A DNA stretch of 64,000 nucleotides from Pseudonocardia sp. 73-21 (GCF_001899645.1 NZ_MKVV01000062.1:7703-71702), one strand, 5' to 3'; positions 1 to 9,242 are shown, counted from the stretch's first letter. Numbers and translations are program-made. The notes: generated by a model from the sequence alone, not told the origin.

Positions 1-59
1 TGCGCGGTGAGGGGCAGCTCGTCTCGTGCGCAGCGTGGGTGGGCGGCGATGACGAGCTG

Positions 60-1266
60 GTGTCGGCTCCCGTGGACATCGAGCCGGACGCCGATCTCGA
101 GAGGTTCCGCGCCGAGGTGGCGGAGTTCCTCGACACCGCCCCGACGGACGCGATCCGCGAGGCCGGCCGCAAGACCACCAGCGCCTTCGCCCCGTTCGAC
201 GAGACCATGGCCTGGCAGCGGATCCTGCACGCCCGCGGCTGGGCCGCCCCCGACCGGCCGGTGGAGCACGGCGGCACGGGCTGGTCGGTGCAGCAGCGCT
301 ACGTCTACGCCGACGAGTACCAGAAGCGCGGCCTGCCCCCGCTGCTGCCCAACGCGCTGCGCATGATCGGTCCGCTGCTGATGGAGCTGGGCACGGCCGA
401 GCAGAAGGCCCGCTACCTGCCCCGCATCCTCTCGGCCGAGGACTCCTGGACCCAGGGCTACTCCGAGCCCGACGCCGGCTCCGACCTGGCCTCCCTGAGC
501 TGCTCCGCCGTGGCCGACGGCGACGACTACGTGATCAACGGCAGCAAGATCTGGACGACGCTGGCGCACCGGTCCAACCGGATGTTCATGCTCGTGCGCA
601 CGAGCCGGGCGGGGAAGAAGCAGCAGGGCATCACGTTCCTGCTACTGGACCGCACCGACCTCCCGGGCATGGTCATCAGGCCGATCGTCGGGCTCGACGG
701 GGTGCCCGAGCAGTGCGAGGTGTTCTTCGACGACGTCCGCGCGCCGCAGTCGGGGCGGGTCGGGGCCGAGAACGAGGGGTGGTCGGTGGCCAAGCAGCTG
801 CTCCGGCACGAGCGGGGCGTGTCGGCCGACAGCCCCGTGCTGCGCCGGCGGATCGAGGTGGTCCGGCGGGCCGCGGCCGCCGCACCGTCCGCGTTCGGGG
901 GCACGCTCGCCGACGACGCGGTGTTCCAGCGGGACCTGGGGGAGCTCGAGGCCGACGTCGCCTCCTACGAGCACGCCGAGAAGCTGGCGCTGGGCGGGCA
1001 CCCGATCGCCGCGGACCCGGCCTTCCCGTCGATGAACAAGGTGCTCGGCTCCGAGCTCACGCACGCTGATGATGACGCGGGTGGCCGGGCTCGACGCGTT
1101 GCCGGACCAGCGCGGCGCCCTGGAGGTGGGCGCCGGGATCGAGGCCCTCGGCGGCGATCTCGCCCTCGTCGCGATGCCCTTCTACCTCAACAGCCGGGCC
1201 ACCACGATCTACGCCGGCACCAACGAGGTGCAGCGCGACCTCATCGCGCGCACGCTGCGGACCTGA
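60..1266 (+). pseudogene. Acyl-CoA dehydrogenase, frameshifted
   Basis: Reads as an FAD-dependent acyl-CoA dehydrogenase that would make the first alpha,beta-desaturation of an acyl-CoA. The N-terminal and middle domains run in one frame to about base 1065, including the flavin-contact stretch EPDAGSDLASL and the motif GSKIWTT. From about 1069 the same protein continues in another frame (MTRVAGLDALPDQ), ending with YAGTNEVQRDLIARTLR, which carries the Glu expected as catalytic base. One indel near 1066-1070 therefore breaks the gene. A GTG at 60 was preferred as start; GTG 39 is also possible and neither has a good ribosome site. It lies 9 bp before a second, more damaged acyl-CoA dehydrogenase, so the two probably formed a heteromeric FadE pair. 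A sequencing error is the alternative explanation. Confidence 0.8.
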
Positions 1267-1275
1267 GGGACGGGC

Positions 1276-1661
1276 ATGGACTTCAGCTACACCGCGGAGC
1301 AGACGATGCTGCGCGACTCCCTGTCGCGCTACCTGCGGCGCGACTACGGGTTCGACGCCCGGCAGGCGATCGTGCGCTCGACGCCGGGAAGCTCGGGTAC
1401 CTGAAGGCCCGCTCCACCCTGCTGTACACGACGGCCCTCGCCGAGGCCGGGCGCGCGGGTCCGCGCGACATCGCGATCCTGAAGGCCCAGGCCGGACGGC
1501 TCGGGCGGTCGCTCGGCGAGGCCGCGATCCAGACGCACGGCGGGGTCGGCATGACCGACGAGCTGCCGGTGGGCCACCTGCACAAGCGGATCCTCGGCGT
1601 CGAGGCGATGTTCGGCGCCACCGACCACCACCTGCGGACGGTCGGGGCCGCGCCCGCCTGA
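1276..1661 (+). pseudogene. Acyl-CoA dehydrogenase remnant with large internal deletion
   Basis: The ATG at 1276 opens a typical FadE N-terminus (MDFSYTAEQTMLRDSL, then YGFDARQAIVRS) that stops after about 42 codons. From about base 1375 another frame carries a typical FadE C-terminus: AIQTHGGVGMTDELPVGH, then KRILGVEAMFGATDHHL. Only about 125 of the usual 370 or so residues remain, so roughly 240 residues of the core, including most of the substrate and flavin sites, are gone and the two ends are out of frame. Unlike the neighbouring gene, this cannot be a single-base sequencing error. It should be non-functional. Confidence 0.8.
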
Positions 1662-1663
1662 GA

Positions 1664-2680
1664 TCAGCGGCCGGGCAGCGTGCGGGCCACCATCTCGACG
1701 AGGTCGACGGTGCGCTGGGCGTAGCCCCACTCGTTGTCGTACCAGCCGAAGACCTTCACCAGGTCGCCGGTGACGGTGGTCAGGCCGGAGTCGAGGACGC
1801 ACGAGGCGGGGTCGCCGAGCACGTCGCGGGAGACGATCGGGTCGCTCGTGTACCGCAGGATCCCCTTCAGGTGGCCCTCGGCGGCCGTGGCGAACGCCCG
1901 GTTGACCTGTCCGACGGTGGCGGGCTCGGCCAGCTGCACGGTCAGGTCGACGAGCGACACGTCGGCCACGGGCACCCGCACCGCCACCCCGTCGAGCCGT
2001 CCGTCGAGCTCGGGGATGATCGTCGTGATCGCGCGGGCCGCTCCCGTGCTGGTGGGCACGATGTTCGTGGCGGCCGAGCGGGCACGGCGCAGGTCCCTGT
2101 GCGGCCCGTCGATGAGGTTCTGGTCGCCGGTGTAGCTGTGCACCGTCGTCAGCAGGCCGTGCCGCACCCCGAACGACCGGTGCAGCACGTCGACCATCGG
2201 GGCCGCGCAGTTCGTGGTGCAGGACGCGTTGGACACGATGTGGTGGTCGTGGGGGGAGTACTCGTCGTCGTTGACGCCGAGGACCACCGTCACATCCACC
2301 TCGCCGGGCGCGGTGAGCACGACCTTGCGGGCACCGCCGTGCGCGAGGTGCGCGCCCACCCGTTCCCGGATGCGGAACCGGCCCGTGGCCTCCACCACGA
2401 CGTCGACGCCGAGCGCGCGCCAGTCCACGTCCTCGGGGCGGGAGTGGTCGAGCACCCGCACGAGGTGCCCGTCGACGGTGAGGTGGTCGTCGTCGGTCTC
2501 GATGGGGACGTCCCACCGGCCGTAGGTGGAGTCGTAGCGCAGGAGATGCGCGAGCGTGGCCACCGGCGCGATGTCGTTGACCGCCACCACCTCCACCGGT
2601 GAGTCCGGCCGCTGCACGACGGACCGCAGCACGGCGCGCCCGATCCGTCCCATGCCGTTGATCCCGATCCGGACGTGCAT
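1664..2680 (-). CDS. gap: Type I glyceraldehyde-3-phosphate dehydrogenase
   Basis: Oxidises and phosphorylates glyceraldehyde-3-phosphate to 1,3-bisphosphoglycerate in the cytoplasm. The 338-residue protein opens with the Rossmann motif INGMGRIGR. It has an acidic residue after strand 2 (VNDIAP), which favours NAD over NADP, and the active-site motif SNASCTTNC with the catalytic Cys near residue 154. The ATG at 2680 was chosen because GAGGAG sits six bases upstream; the frame stays open further upstream but without family sequence. It stands alone, convergent with the broken acyl-CoA dehydrogenases and divergent from the universal stress protein gene. No pgk or tpi follows, so this may be an extra copy of the glycolytic enzyme. 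No damage was seen. Confidence 0.95.
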   Translation of the reverse strand: MHVRIGINGMGRIGRAVLRSVVQRPDSPVEVVAVNDIAPVATLAHLLRYDSTYGRWDVPIETDDDHLTVDGHLVRVLDHSRPEDVDWRALGVDVVVEATGRFRIRERVGAHLAHGGARKVVLTAPGEVDVTVVLGVNDDEYSPHDHHIVSNASCTTNCAAPMVDVLHRSFGVRHGLLTTVHSYTGDQNLIDGPHRDLRRARSAATNIVPTSTGAARAITTIIPELDGRLDGVAVRVPVADVSLVDLTVQLAEPATVGQVNRAFATAAEGHLKGILRYTSDPIVSRDVLGDPASCVLDSGLTTVTGDLVKVFGWYDNEWGYAQRTVDLVEMVARTLPGR

Positions 2681-2831
2681 GACGTGCTCCTCGATGTCGG
2701 TGGTCCCCAGCCTGGGAGTGCCGGGCGCGTCGGCGGCAGTGCCGGTGGCCCCCCGATGCGGGGCCGGTCGGCCCTGCCGCCGCGCGGCCGGCCGCGCGAG
2801 CCTGGCTGCTCCGCACGAGTGGAGGAGAACG

Positions 2832-3842
2832 ATGGCCAGCAGGAACCCTGTCCCGCGTCCGGTGGTGGTCGGCATCGACGGTTCGAGGTCGGCGCTCGAC
2901 GCGGTGCGGTGGGCCGCGGTGGAGGCGGAGCGGCGCCGCACGGGGTTGCGGCTGGTGGAGGCGTTCGGCTGGCTGCCCGTCGAGGACGGCGAACCCGGCC
3001 ATGCCGACCATGCCGACCATGCCGACCATGCCGACCATGCCGACCATGCCGACCATGCCGACCATGCCGACCATGCCGACCATGCCGACCATGCCGACCA
3101 TGCCGACCATGCCGACCCGTCCTACCGCGAGGTGCTGACCCGGGCCGCCCGCGAGCGGCTCGATGTGGCCGGCGCGGCCGCCGCCCTGGTGGCGCCCGGC
3201 GTGCCGGTGGAGACCGACCTGCTCACCGGCGATCCGATACCCCGGCTCGTCGCCGAGTCCGCGGCCGCGCAGCTCGTCGTCGTGGGGGACCGGGGCCTGG
3301 CCGGCATCACCGGCCTGCTGGTCGGGTCCGTGGCCACCGGTGTCGCGGCGCGTGCGGCGTGCCCGACCGTGGTGGTGCGGGGGACCGAGCCGGGTGGCCC
3401 GATCCCCGCGGTGGGCCCGGTCGTGGTCGGGGTGGACGGCTCACCGGTCAGCGAGGCCGCCCTGGCCTGTGCGTTCGAGGAGGCGTCGGCGCGCGGTGTC
3501 GGCCTGGTGGCCCTGCACACCTGGCGGGACACGATGGTCGACGGGTCGGTGGCGCCCCTGATCGACTGGGCCGCCGTCGAGGCCGAGGAGCAGCAGGTGC
3601 TGGCCGAGCGCCTCGCCGGGTGGGCGGTCAAGTACCCGGATGTCGCGGTCGAGCGGGTGGTGGCCCGGGACCGGCCTGCGCACGCGCTGCGCGAGCGTTC
3701 GCGGGGGGCCCAGCTGCTGGTCGTCGGTTCCCGAGGCCGGGGTGGCCTGGTGGGCACCCTGCTGGGCTCGGTCAGCCAGACACTCCTGCACCATGCCGCC
3801 TGCCCGGTCATGGTCGTGCGCCCCGACCTGGCGCGGTCGTAG
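2832..3842 (+). CDS. Tandem universal stress protein with His-Ala-Asp repeat
   Basis: A 336-residue protein with two UspA domains in tandem. Each starts with a VVVGIDGS or VVVGVDGS strand and ends with the nucleotide-binding loop ([15 protein letters not shown] and [15 protein letters not shown]), so both probably bind ATP. A perfect 13-fold His-Ala-Asp repeat is inserted at residues 57-95 of the first domain, where other family members have a short loop. The ATG at 2832 follows a strong GGAGGAG. Such proteins are often tied to dormancy, hypoxia or redox stress in actinobacteria, but nothing here fixes the signal. A 73-residue helical protein starts on the last base of its stop codon, and an OmpR-type regulator lies downstream on the opposite strand. 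Confidence 0.92.
   Translation: MASRNPVPRPVVVGIDGSRSALDAVRWAAVEAERRRTGLRLVEAFGWLPVEDGEPGHADHADHADHADHADHADHADHADHADHADHADHADHADPSYREVLTRAARERLDVAGAAAALVAPGVPVETDLLTGDPIPRLVAESAAAQLVVVGDRGLAGITGLLVGSVATGVAARAACPTVVVRGTEPGGPIPAVGPVVVGVDGSPVSEAALACAFEEASARGVGLVALHTWRDTMVDGSVAPLIDWAAVEAEEQQVLAERLAGWAVKYPDVAVERVVARDRPAHALRERSRGAQLLVVGSRGRGGLVGTLLGSVSQTLLHHAACPVMVVRPDLARS
3000..3116 (+). repeat. Perfect 9-bp tandem repeat, 13 copies, inside a coding region
   Basis: The unit CATGCCGAC is repeated 13 times without a mismatch over 117 bp. Because the unit is nine bases, gain or loss of copies keeps the reading frame and only changes the number of His-Ala-Asp triplets in the universal stress protein. 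The identity of all copies at DNA level points to recent expansion by slippage. In the antisense frame it reads Val-Gly-Met, which creates a long spurious open frame. Confidence 0.98.
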
Positions 3843-4063
3843 TGGCCGCCGACGACGCGGCGGTCGCGGCGCAGCTGGCCGACGTGCACGACGCCCTGCT
3901 CCGGGACGCCGAGGCCGTCGGGCTGGACCCGGCCGCGCTGGACGGGGCGCTGGAGCGTGCCGCCGCGACCTACGCCCACCGGCGCGTACGGAGGTTCACC
4001 GGCGTGCTCGTCGAGCGGGAGGTGCGGGAGGAGCTGGGGCTGCGCCGCGTGTCACGGCTGTGA
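3842..4063 (+). CDS. Small helical protein downstream of universal stress protein
   Basis: A 73-residue ORF starting at a GTG whose first G is the last base of the upstream stop codon, which suggests translational coupling. The product is predicted to be all helical ([19 protein letters not shown], then [18 protein letters not shown] and [14 protein letters not shown]). It resembles the small actinobacterial proteins described as three-helix-bundle dimerisation domains, which often accompany stress proteins; that match is from memory and not secure. It ends 12 bp inside the convergent response regulator gene. It has no signal peptide or membrane segment. Confidence 0.6.
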   Translation: MAADDAAVAAQLADVHDALLRDAEAVGLDPAALDGALERAAATYAHRRVRRFTGVLVEREVREELGLRRVSRL

Positions 4064-4750
4064 GCGGATCTCCGGGCCGGCCTCGAGCCGGTACCCGTGG
4101 CCGCGCAGCGTGGTGATCTCGGGGATGGTGCCGGCGTCGGCGTGCTCGCGCAGCCGCCGGCGCAGCGTGGCGATGTGCACGTCGAGGGTCTTGGTGGAGC
4201 CGAACCAGTGCTCGTCCCAGACGTCGGCCATGAGGGTCTCCCGCCCCACGGCCTTGCCCGGCTCGGCGGCCAGGCGGGCCAGCAGGTCGAACTCCTTGGA
4301 GCGCAGGACCACCTCCCGGCCGGCGACGGTGACGCGCCGGCTCGCGCTGTCGACCACGAGGTCCCCGATCAGCGACCGCTCGGGCGCGGTGGGGGCGCCG
4401 CGGCGCAGGTGGGCGCGCAGCCGCGCGTGCAGCTCCGCGAGCCGAACGGGCTTGACGAGGTAGTCGTCGGCGCCGGCCTCCAGCCCGACGACGACGTCCA
4501 TCTCCTCGCTGCGCGCGGTCAGGATCACGATGACGGTGCCCGGCTGGGCCAGCCGCAGCCGGCGGCACACCTCCACGCCGTCGAGATCGGGGAGGCCGAG
4601 GTCCAGCAGCACCAGGTCGAACGAGCCCCCCTCGTCCAGGGCCTGCGCGCCCGCGCGGGCCCAGACCACGTCGTGCCCGTTGGCGCGCAGGCTCTCCGCC
4701 AGTGCGCCGCCGATCATGTCGTCGTCCTCCACGATGAGCAGCCTGGTCAC
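4052..4750 (-). CDS. OmpR/PhoB-type response regulator, orphan
   Basis: A 232-residue two-component regulator. The receiver domain (residues 1-115) has the acidic triad EDD near residue 8, the phospho-acceptor Asp50 in [11 protein letters not shown] and Lys100 in DYLVKP. The C-terminal winged helix (about 130-225) contains [19 protein letters not shown] and the recognition-region segment [16 protein letters not shown]. No histidine kinase gene is adjacent, so the partner must lie elsewhere or the regulator acts alone. It converges on the small helical ORF with a 12-bp overlap. Its position next to the universal stress protein might mean shared stress control, but no shared operator was seen. 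Confidence 0.92.
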   Translation of the reverse strand: MTRLLIVEDDDMIGGALAESLRANGHDVVWARAGAQALDEGGSFDLVLLDLGLPDLDGVEVCRRLRLAQPGTVIVILTARSEEMDVVVGLEAGADDYLVKPVRLAELHARLRAHLRRGAPTAPERSLIGDLVVDSASRRVTVAGREVVLRSKEFDLLARLAAEPGKAVGRETLMADVWDEHWFGSTKTLDVHIATLRRRLREHADAGTIPEITTLRGHGYRLEAGPEIRSQP

Positions 4751-4888
4751 GGGCGTGAACCTACCCCGCGGCCCCGCGGGTTACCGCACGGCAAGCATCC
4801 GGTGAAGGGACCGCCAACGCCTCCGGTTCCCCGTAACAGCGGATCTCGACCTCTCGATAGGTGGCCGATCGTCATCGAGAGGGGTGCC

Positions 4889-5908
4889 GTGTTTCTCCGT
4901 TACATCCACAATTTCCGGGCCGTCGCGATCCTGGTCATCGTGGCCGGGCACGCCGCGTTCACGCTGGGCCGCGACGCCGAGCCGCGGACGATGGACCTGC
5001 TGGCCGACGTGCTCGACTACGGAACCGTCCTCTTCCTGTTCATCGCCGGATTCCTCTTCCAGTACCTGTCCGCGTCGTACGACTACCGCGGCTATCTGGG
5101 GCGGAAGCTGCGCAACGTCATCCTCCCGTACGTGATCACCCTGCTGCCCGGGATCGCGTTCGTCCTGTGGACCAACCGGCACGCCGACGGCTCCCCGCTG
5201 CTGCGGGTCGCCACGATTCTCGTGACCGGTCTCGGCACGCCGGACTACCCGATGTGGTACATCCCGATGATCACGTTGTTCTACCTCGCGGCGCCGCTGT
5301 TCATCCGCATCGTGCGGCATCCGCGGCTCTACTGGGTGGCGGTGCCGTTGCTGGTGCTCTCGACGGTGGCCCAGCGGCCGCCCGAGGCGCAGACGCCCGC
5401 CATCGCCCTCTACTTCCTGCCGGTCTACGTCATCGGGATGTGGGTGGGCCACGAGCGCGCCCGCCTCGGGCCGCTGCTGCTGCGGATCTGGCCGTGGCTG
5501 CTCGGGCTGTGGGCCGCCGCCGTGGTCATCAGGTTCCTGTTCTCGCCGGTGCACGGCGGCGACTACTCCCGCAACCTGTTCTCCGGCGAGTACGGGTGGG
5601 TCGACTGGATGCTGCTGATGAAGCTCGTGCTGGCGTTCGCGCTGGTCGGTCTGCTGCAGCGGTGCGAGGGACTGATCGGCGACCGGCTGACGTTCATCGG
5701 CGACATCAGTTTCACGATCTTCTTCGTTCACGTGTACCTGCTGTTCGCGTTCACGCTGGCGTCCGTGGCGCTGTTCGGCGCCGTACCGCAGGGCAACCTG
5801 GTGTCGTGGTTCGTGCTGACCGTGGCGGTGGTCGCGGCGGCGGCGGCCGGCACCGCCGTCGCGAAGCGGGTACTCGGACCGCGCAGCCGGTCGCTGATCG
5901 GATCGTGA
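4889..5908 (+). CDS. Acyltransferase-3 family membrane protein
   Basis: A 339-residue integral membrane protein with about ten hydrophobic helices. It begins with the hallmark of the family that O-acylates sugars and surface glycans: YIHNFRAVAILVIVAGHAAF, in which the Arg and the His at the end of the first helix are the conserved catalytic region. The GTG at 4889 was chosen because it sits a few bases after GAGAGGGG and at the family's usual N-terminus. The acceptor is unknown. It has no C-terminal SGNH domain, so it would be the short form of the family. It is divergent from the response regulator, and the next gene is about 200 bp downstream, so it looks monocistronic. Confidence 0.88.
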   Translation: MFLRYIHNFRAVAILVIVAGHAAFTLGRDAEPRTMDLLADVLDYGTVLFLFIAGFLFQYLSASYDYRGYLGRKLRNVILPYVITLLPGIAFVLWTNRHADGSPLLRVATILVTGLGTPDYPMWYIPMITLFYLAAPLFIRIVRHPRLYWVAVPLLVLSTVAQRPPEAQTPAIALYFLPVYVIGMWVGHERARLGPLLLRIWPWLLGLWAAAVVIRFLFSPVHGGDYSRNLFSGEYGWVDWMLLMKLVLAFALVGLLQRCEGLIGDRLTFIGDISFTIFFVHVYLLFAFTLASVALFGAVPQGNLVSWFVLTVAVVAAAAAGTAVAKRVLGPRSRSLIGS

Positions 5909-6109
5909 TCCCCGTTCCGCGATTCCGCATTGTCCGTACTACCGCCCGACGGAGGAATCGGCTCGGCTGGTGATCGGCGGGGCGGCCACGGTGATGTTCG
6001 CGATGGTCAGGCGGGGATCGTCTACGGCGTCCACGCCCTCCCGATCGCCTGGTGAGACCGGGGCACCGGCCCACCGATGAGTCCGGCGCCCGTCGCGGGT
6101 CCTACCCGC

Positions 6110-6697
6110 ATGACGCAGACGACAGAGACGGTCGAGTTCGGTCCCGCCGCCCGCGCGCTGGCCCAGGTGGTGGACGGCGTCCGGGACGACCAGCTCGACG
6201 CCCCCACGCCGTGTCCGGCGTACACCGTGGCCGACCTGCTCGACCACGTCGCCGGGTTGACGGTGGCCTTCACCGCGGCGGCGCGCAAGCAGGCCCTGGG
6301 CGGTGACGCCTCCGGTGACGGGTCACGCCTGCCGGAGGGCTGGCGGGAGCGCATCACCGACGACCTGGCCGAGCTGGCCGCGGCCTGGGCCGAGCCCGCC
6401 GCGTACGAGGGCATGACGATGGCCGGGCCGATCGAGGTCCCGGGGCACGTGGCCGCACTCATCGCGCTGAACGAGGTCCTCGTGCACGGCTGGGACCTCG
6501 CCCGCGCCACCGGGCAGCCCTACGGGACCGACCCCGCGGCGGTGACGGCGGTGGCCGGCTGGGTGGCGGGGTTCGCGGTGCCCGGCGAGGTGAGCGAGGG
6601 GCCGTTCGGCCCGGCCGTGGCGGTTCCCGACACGGCGCCGGTGCTCGACCGCCTCGTCGGCCTCGCCGGGCGCGACCCGGGTTGGCAGCCGTCCTGA
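6110..6697 (+). CDS. DinB-like / TIGR03086-type metal-binding protein
   Basis: A roughly 195-residue four-helix-bundle protein of the DinB / maleylpyruvate-isomerase N-terminal type. It has the usual opening pattern (RALAQVVDGVRDDQL, then TPCPAYTVADLLDHVAG) and later NEVLVHGWDLARATGQ. The histidines in DHVAG and VHGWD are the expected divalent-metal ligands. In actinobacteria such proteins are proposed thiol (mycothiol) transferases, but no substrate is known. The ATG at 6110 fits the family's N-terminus; an ATG at 6077 would add eleven residues, and neither has a clear ribosome site. It appears to stand alone. Confidence 0.8.
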   Translation: MTQTTETVEFGPAARALAQVVDGVRDDQLDAPTPCPAYTVADLLDHVAGLTVAFTAAARKQALGGDASGDGSRLPEGWRERITDDLAELAAAWAEPAAYEGMTMAGPIEVPGHVAALIALNEVLVHGWDLARATGQPYGTDPAAVTAVAGWVAGFAVPGEVSEGPFGPAVAVPDTAPVLDRLVGLAGRDPGWQPS

Positions 6698-6876
6698 TCA
6701 GGCCGGCCACGCCACCGGGGTGACCATCCCCGCGGGGCACGGTCGCCGCCGTGCTCGTCGTCGACCGGCGCCGCGCCTGTGCGGGCGCATGCGGCGTGGC
6801 GTGGCCCGTCCCGGCGTGAGCGTCGCAGTCTGAGCCGATCGTTGACGGGCCCGCGCGACCCCACCAGGATCGACGC

Positions 6877-7200
6877 ATGATCCTGATCAACATCAAGATG
6901 TCCATCCGCCCCGACAAGATGGACGAGTGGCTCGCGCTGGCCGACTCCTACAGCAAGGACGTCAACTCGGAGGAGGGCTGCCTGTTCTTCCAGTTCTCCC
7001 GCAGCCTGGACGACGAGAACGAGTTCGTCTGCATCGAGGGCTTCAAGGACGGCGACGCGGGCTCCACCCACGTCGCCCAGCCGTACGTGAAGCGGTTCTT
7101 CGACACCGCGCCCGACCTCGTGTCGGCGCAGCCCCAGATCATCTACATCGACACCCCGCACGACGGCTTCGGCCCCATGGGGGAGATCCAGCCGCGCTGA
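6877..7200 (+). CDS. Antibiotic-biosynthesis-monooxygenase-type small protein
   Basis: A 107-residue dimeric alpha+beta barrel protein. The sequence starts with a beta strand (MILINIKMSI), followed by DEWLALADSYSKDVNSEEGCLFFQF and a second repeat of the fold with EGFKDGDAGSTHVAQPYVKRF. These are the usual landmarks of the ABM / putative quinol monooxygenase family, which act without cofactors or only bind small aromatics. The His at the start of the last helix segment (HVAQ) is commonly conserved. The last 62 bp overlap the 3' end of the convergent Sco-like gene. The physiological substrate is unknown. Confidence 0.85.
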   Translation: MILINIKMSIRPDKMDEWLALADSYSKDVNSEEGCLFFQFSRSLDDENEFVCIEGFKDGDAGSTHVAQPYVKRFFDTAPDLVSAQPQIIYIDTPHDGFGPMGEIQPR

Positions 7201-7684
7201 CGTCGGCCACTGCGAGGCGAGCGACGAGGTCGGCGGCGATCCGGTCGGCCGGGACGGTGTCGGCCCAGTGCGCGACCCGGCGGCCGTCGGGGTCGACGAG
7301 GTGGGTGATGGCGGTGTGGGGCACCGCGTAGCCGTCGGGGTCCTCGGCGTCCGGCCGGCGGCGGGCGAAGATCTGGAAGGCCTGCTTCGCCCGCTCGATC
7401 TGCCCGGGGTTGCCGGTGAGTCCGGTGAACCGGGGGTGGGCGGCCTCGAGGTGGGTGCGCAGGACGTCGGGGGAGTCGCGGTCCGGGTCGACGGTGACGT
7501 AGAGCGGTACCGGCCGGGCGCGGAGACCGTCGAGTGCGGCGTCGAGCTTGGCCAGCGCACGCGGGCAGACCACCCGGCACGCGGTGAACCCGAACTGGAC
7601 CATCAGCCAGCGGCCCCGGTAGGTCTCCGCGGTGACGGGGGTGCCGTGGTGGTCGACGAGGTCGAACGCGACGAGCTCGCTCAC
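7139..7684 (-). CDS. Sco1/SenC-type thioredoxin-fold protein, apparently cytoplasmic
   Basis: A 181-residue SCO1/SenC-family protein. The motif FTACRVVC gives Cys36 and Cys40 in the family's CxxxC arrangement, and His123 in VPHTAITHLVDPDG is the third residue expected for copper or thiol chemistry. Canonical Sco proteins are lipoproteins or membrane-anchored and help assemble cytochrome oxidase. This one starts directly with the domain and has no signal peptide or anchor, so it should stay in the cytoplasm. Its GTG start overlaps the stop of the linalool-dehydratase-like gene (GTGA), so it is very probably co-translated with it. The last 20 or so residues are basic, unlike the family, and are antisense to the monooxygenase gene. 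Confidence 0.85.
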   Translation of the reverse strand: MSELVAFDLVDHHGTPVTAETYRGRWLMVQFGFTACRVVCPRALAKLDAALDGLRARPVPLYVTVDPDRDSPDVLRTHLEAAHPRFTGLTGNPGQIERAKQAFQIFARRRPDAEDPDGYAVPHTAITHLVDPDGRRVAHWADTVPADRIAADLVARLAVADVSAAGSPPWGRSRRAGCRCR

Positions 7685-9147
7685 GGCGTCAGCACCAGGT
7701 CGACGGCGGGGCCGGTCGGCACCGGCACGACGACCTCGCCGGCGGTGGTGGCGATGTCGGTGCCGTCGAGGACGAGGCGGGCGCCGTCGGGGACGCGGCC
7801 GACCGTGACGGTGCCCTCCCCGGGCACCTCGCCGATGCGCCGCATCCGGGCGTGCAGCACGCCGTCGACGACCTCGGCCCGGCTGACCTCGACGTCGCGG
7901 TCGACGACGGTGAGGGCGGGCTCGGTGAAGTGCTCCGGGCCCCAGGGCCGGTTGTAGAGACCCCAGAGCCCGTCGGACACGTTGAGCCGGGCGTAGCCGA
8001 GCAGCACGTTGCCCGTCATCGGCTCGATCTCGGTGCGGTGCCCGTCGGCGTCGGCCGGAGTGTCGTTGCGGGGGTGGAAGAGCCCGCCGTCGCGCCAGGT
8101 GGGGTGCATGAACCGGTCGGCGTGGGTGAGCAGGCCCTCGAGGGTGGTGCAGTCGCCCATCTCCGACGCCCACGCGGCCACCCAGCCGGTGTCGCAGGTG
8201 TCGGAGACGACCTGCTGGCCCATGACCTCGCGGGCCGGGGCGCTGCGCACCGACAGCGTGCCGTCGGTTCCGGGGACCAGGAACGCCGCGACCTGCCGGG
8301 GGTAGTGCTCGCGCACGAAGTCGCGGTTCCAGGTGTTCATGAGCGCGCCGCACCAGGCGTCGACCCAGGGCGAGGGCCCGTCGTTGGCGCGGACGGCACG
8401 GGAGTCCTCGGAGACCATCATCGCGTAGTGGCCGCGGTCGTCGAGGCGCCCGAAATCGGCCCAGGCCCGCTCGTAGCCCGCGACGACCTCGGTCGCGCGG
8501 TCCCCGCCGGTGATCAGGTCGTGGAGGCGGAACCCGAGGATGGCGGGCTGATTGCAGATCTGGAACACGCAGTTGGGCTCGCAGGCCACGCCGATGTAGC
8601 CGTTCTGCACCATCTGCCAGTACAGGTGCTCGTTGAGGGAGTCGCGGTCGTAGGTGAACCGCTTCTCGGCCCCGCCCCAGAAGAACGACCAGTGCCGGAA
8701 CGTCAGGGATCCGGGTGCGGCGTAGCGGTCGGCCGCGAACAGGTGGTCGTGCAACAGGGCGCAGGACTGCACGTAGGCGCTGTACATGATGTTGTCGCGG
8801 ACGACCGGGTCCCACTCCTCGTGGAGCCGGTCGGCGAGGTGGGCGTTGAACACCGAGCCGCCGCGGCTGACGTCGCGCCAGTACATCCACACCTCGGGCA
8901 GCAGCAGCTTCGCGATCAGCCGCTGCATCATCGGCTGGAACAGCCCGGGCGCGGCCGGGAGCCGGTGGCGGTGGGCCAGCGCGAGGCCGTAGAGCATGTA
9001 GGCGAGCTGGAAGCGGTAGCCGCCGAAGTCGTCCTGGCCGTAGCCCTTGCCCTGCATGAGCGACCAGTCGTTGGGCTGCTGGCGGGAGAGGTTGTCCCAG
9101 TGGCGCAGGTGCCCGAGCTGTTCGCGGTCCAACGTGGTTGCCGGCAC
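7681..9147 (-). CDS. Linalool dehydratase/isomerase-family protein
   Basis: A 488-residue protein that I match to linalool dehydratase/isomerase (Ldi) of Castellaniella defragrans, which interconverts myrcene, linalool and geraniol. Shared landmarks are YRFQLAYMLYGLALA (Ldi has a YAYGLA segment), DNIMYSAYVQ (Ldi ENIMY), and GVACEPNCVFQIC (Ldi GIVCEPDNYFVQC). The two cysteines, here Cys189 and Cys198, keep the nine-residue spacing of the catalytic pair in Ldi. Unlike the periplasmic Ldi it has no signal peptide and is about 100 residues longer, with a C-terminal beta-rich extension (about 400-488) that could be a small sandwich domain. It is followed by an overlapping Sco-like gene. The substrate is inferred to be a terpene alcohol or another tertiary or allylic alcohol; this is not proven. 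Confidence 0.8.
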   Translation of the reverse strand: MPATTLDREQLGHLRHWDNLSRQQPNDWSLMQGKGYGQDDFGGYRFQLAYMLYGLALAHRHRLPAAPGLFQPMMQRLIAKLLLPEVWMYWRDVSRGGSVFNAHLADRLHEEWDPVVRDNIMYSAYVQSCALLHDHLFAADRYAAPGSLTFRHWSFFWGGAEKRFTYDRDSLNEHLYWQMVQNGYIGVACEPNCVFQICNQPAILGFRLHDLITGGDRATEVVAGYERAWADFGRLDDRGHYAMMVSEDSRAVRANDGPSPWVDAWCGALMNTWNRDFVREHYPRQVAAFLVPGTDGTLSVRSAPAREVMGQQVVSDTCDTGWVAAWASEMGDCTTLEGLLTHADRFMHPTWRDGGLFHPRNDTPADADGHRTEIEPMTGNVLLGYARLNVSDGLWGLYNRPWGPEHFTEPALTVVDRDVEVSRAEVVDGVLHARMRRIGEVPGEGTVTVGRVPDGARLVLDGTDIATTAGEVVVPVPTGPAVDLVLTP

Positions 9148-9242
9148 GCCGTCACGCTACAACCGGGTGGCGCGGTGCGGGGTCCACGCGCCTGCCGGGG
9201 GGAAAGGACTGGCCGGCCCGCTCCGCTCAAGACTGTCGGTGA

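Noticed and set aside
1..59. Upstream gene running into the window
   Set aside because: Stops occur in this short segment and no coding sense is visible; it is too short to judge.
1344..3110. A 588-residue minus-strand frame ending in many Val-Gly-Met repeats
   Set aside because: It is the antisense of the His-Ala-Asp array and of the gap gene, in a frame with no family sequence; the GAPDH frame is clearly the real one.
3000..3116. Possible CRISPR-like array
   Set aside because: The 9-bp units are contiguous with no spacers and lie inside a coding frame.
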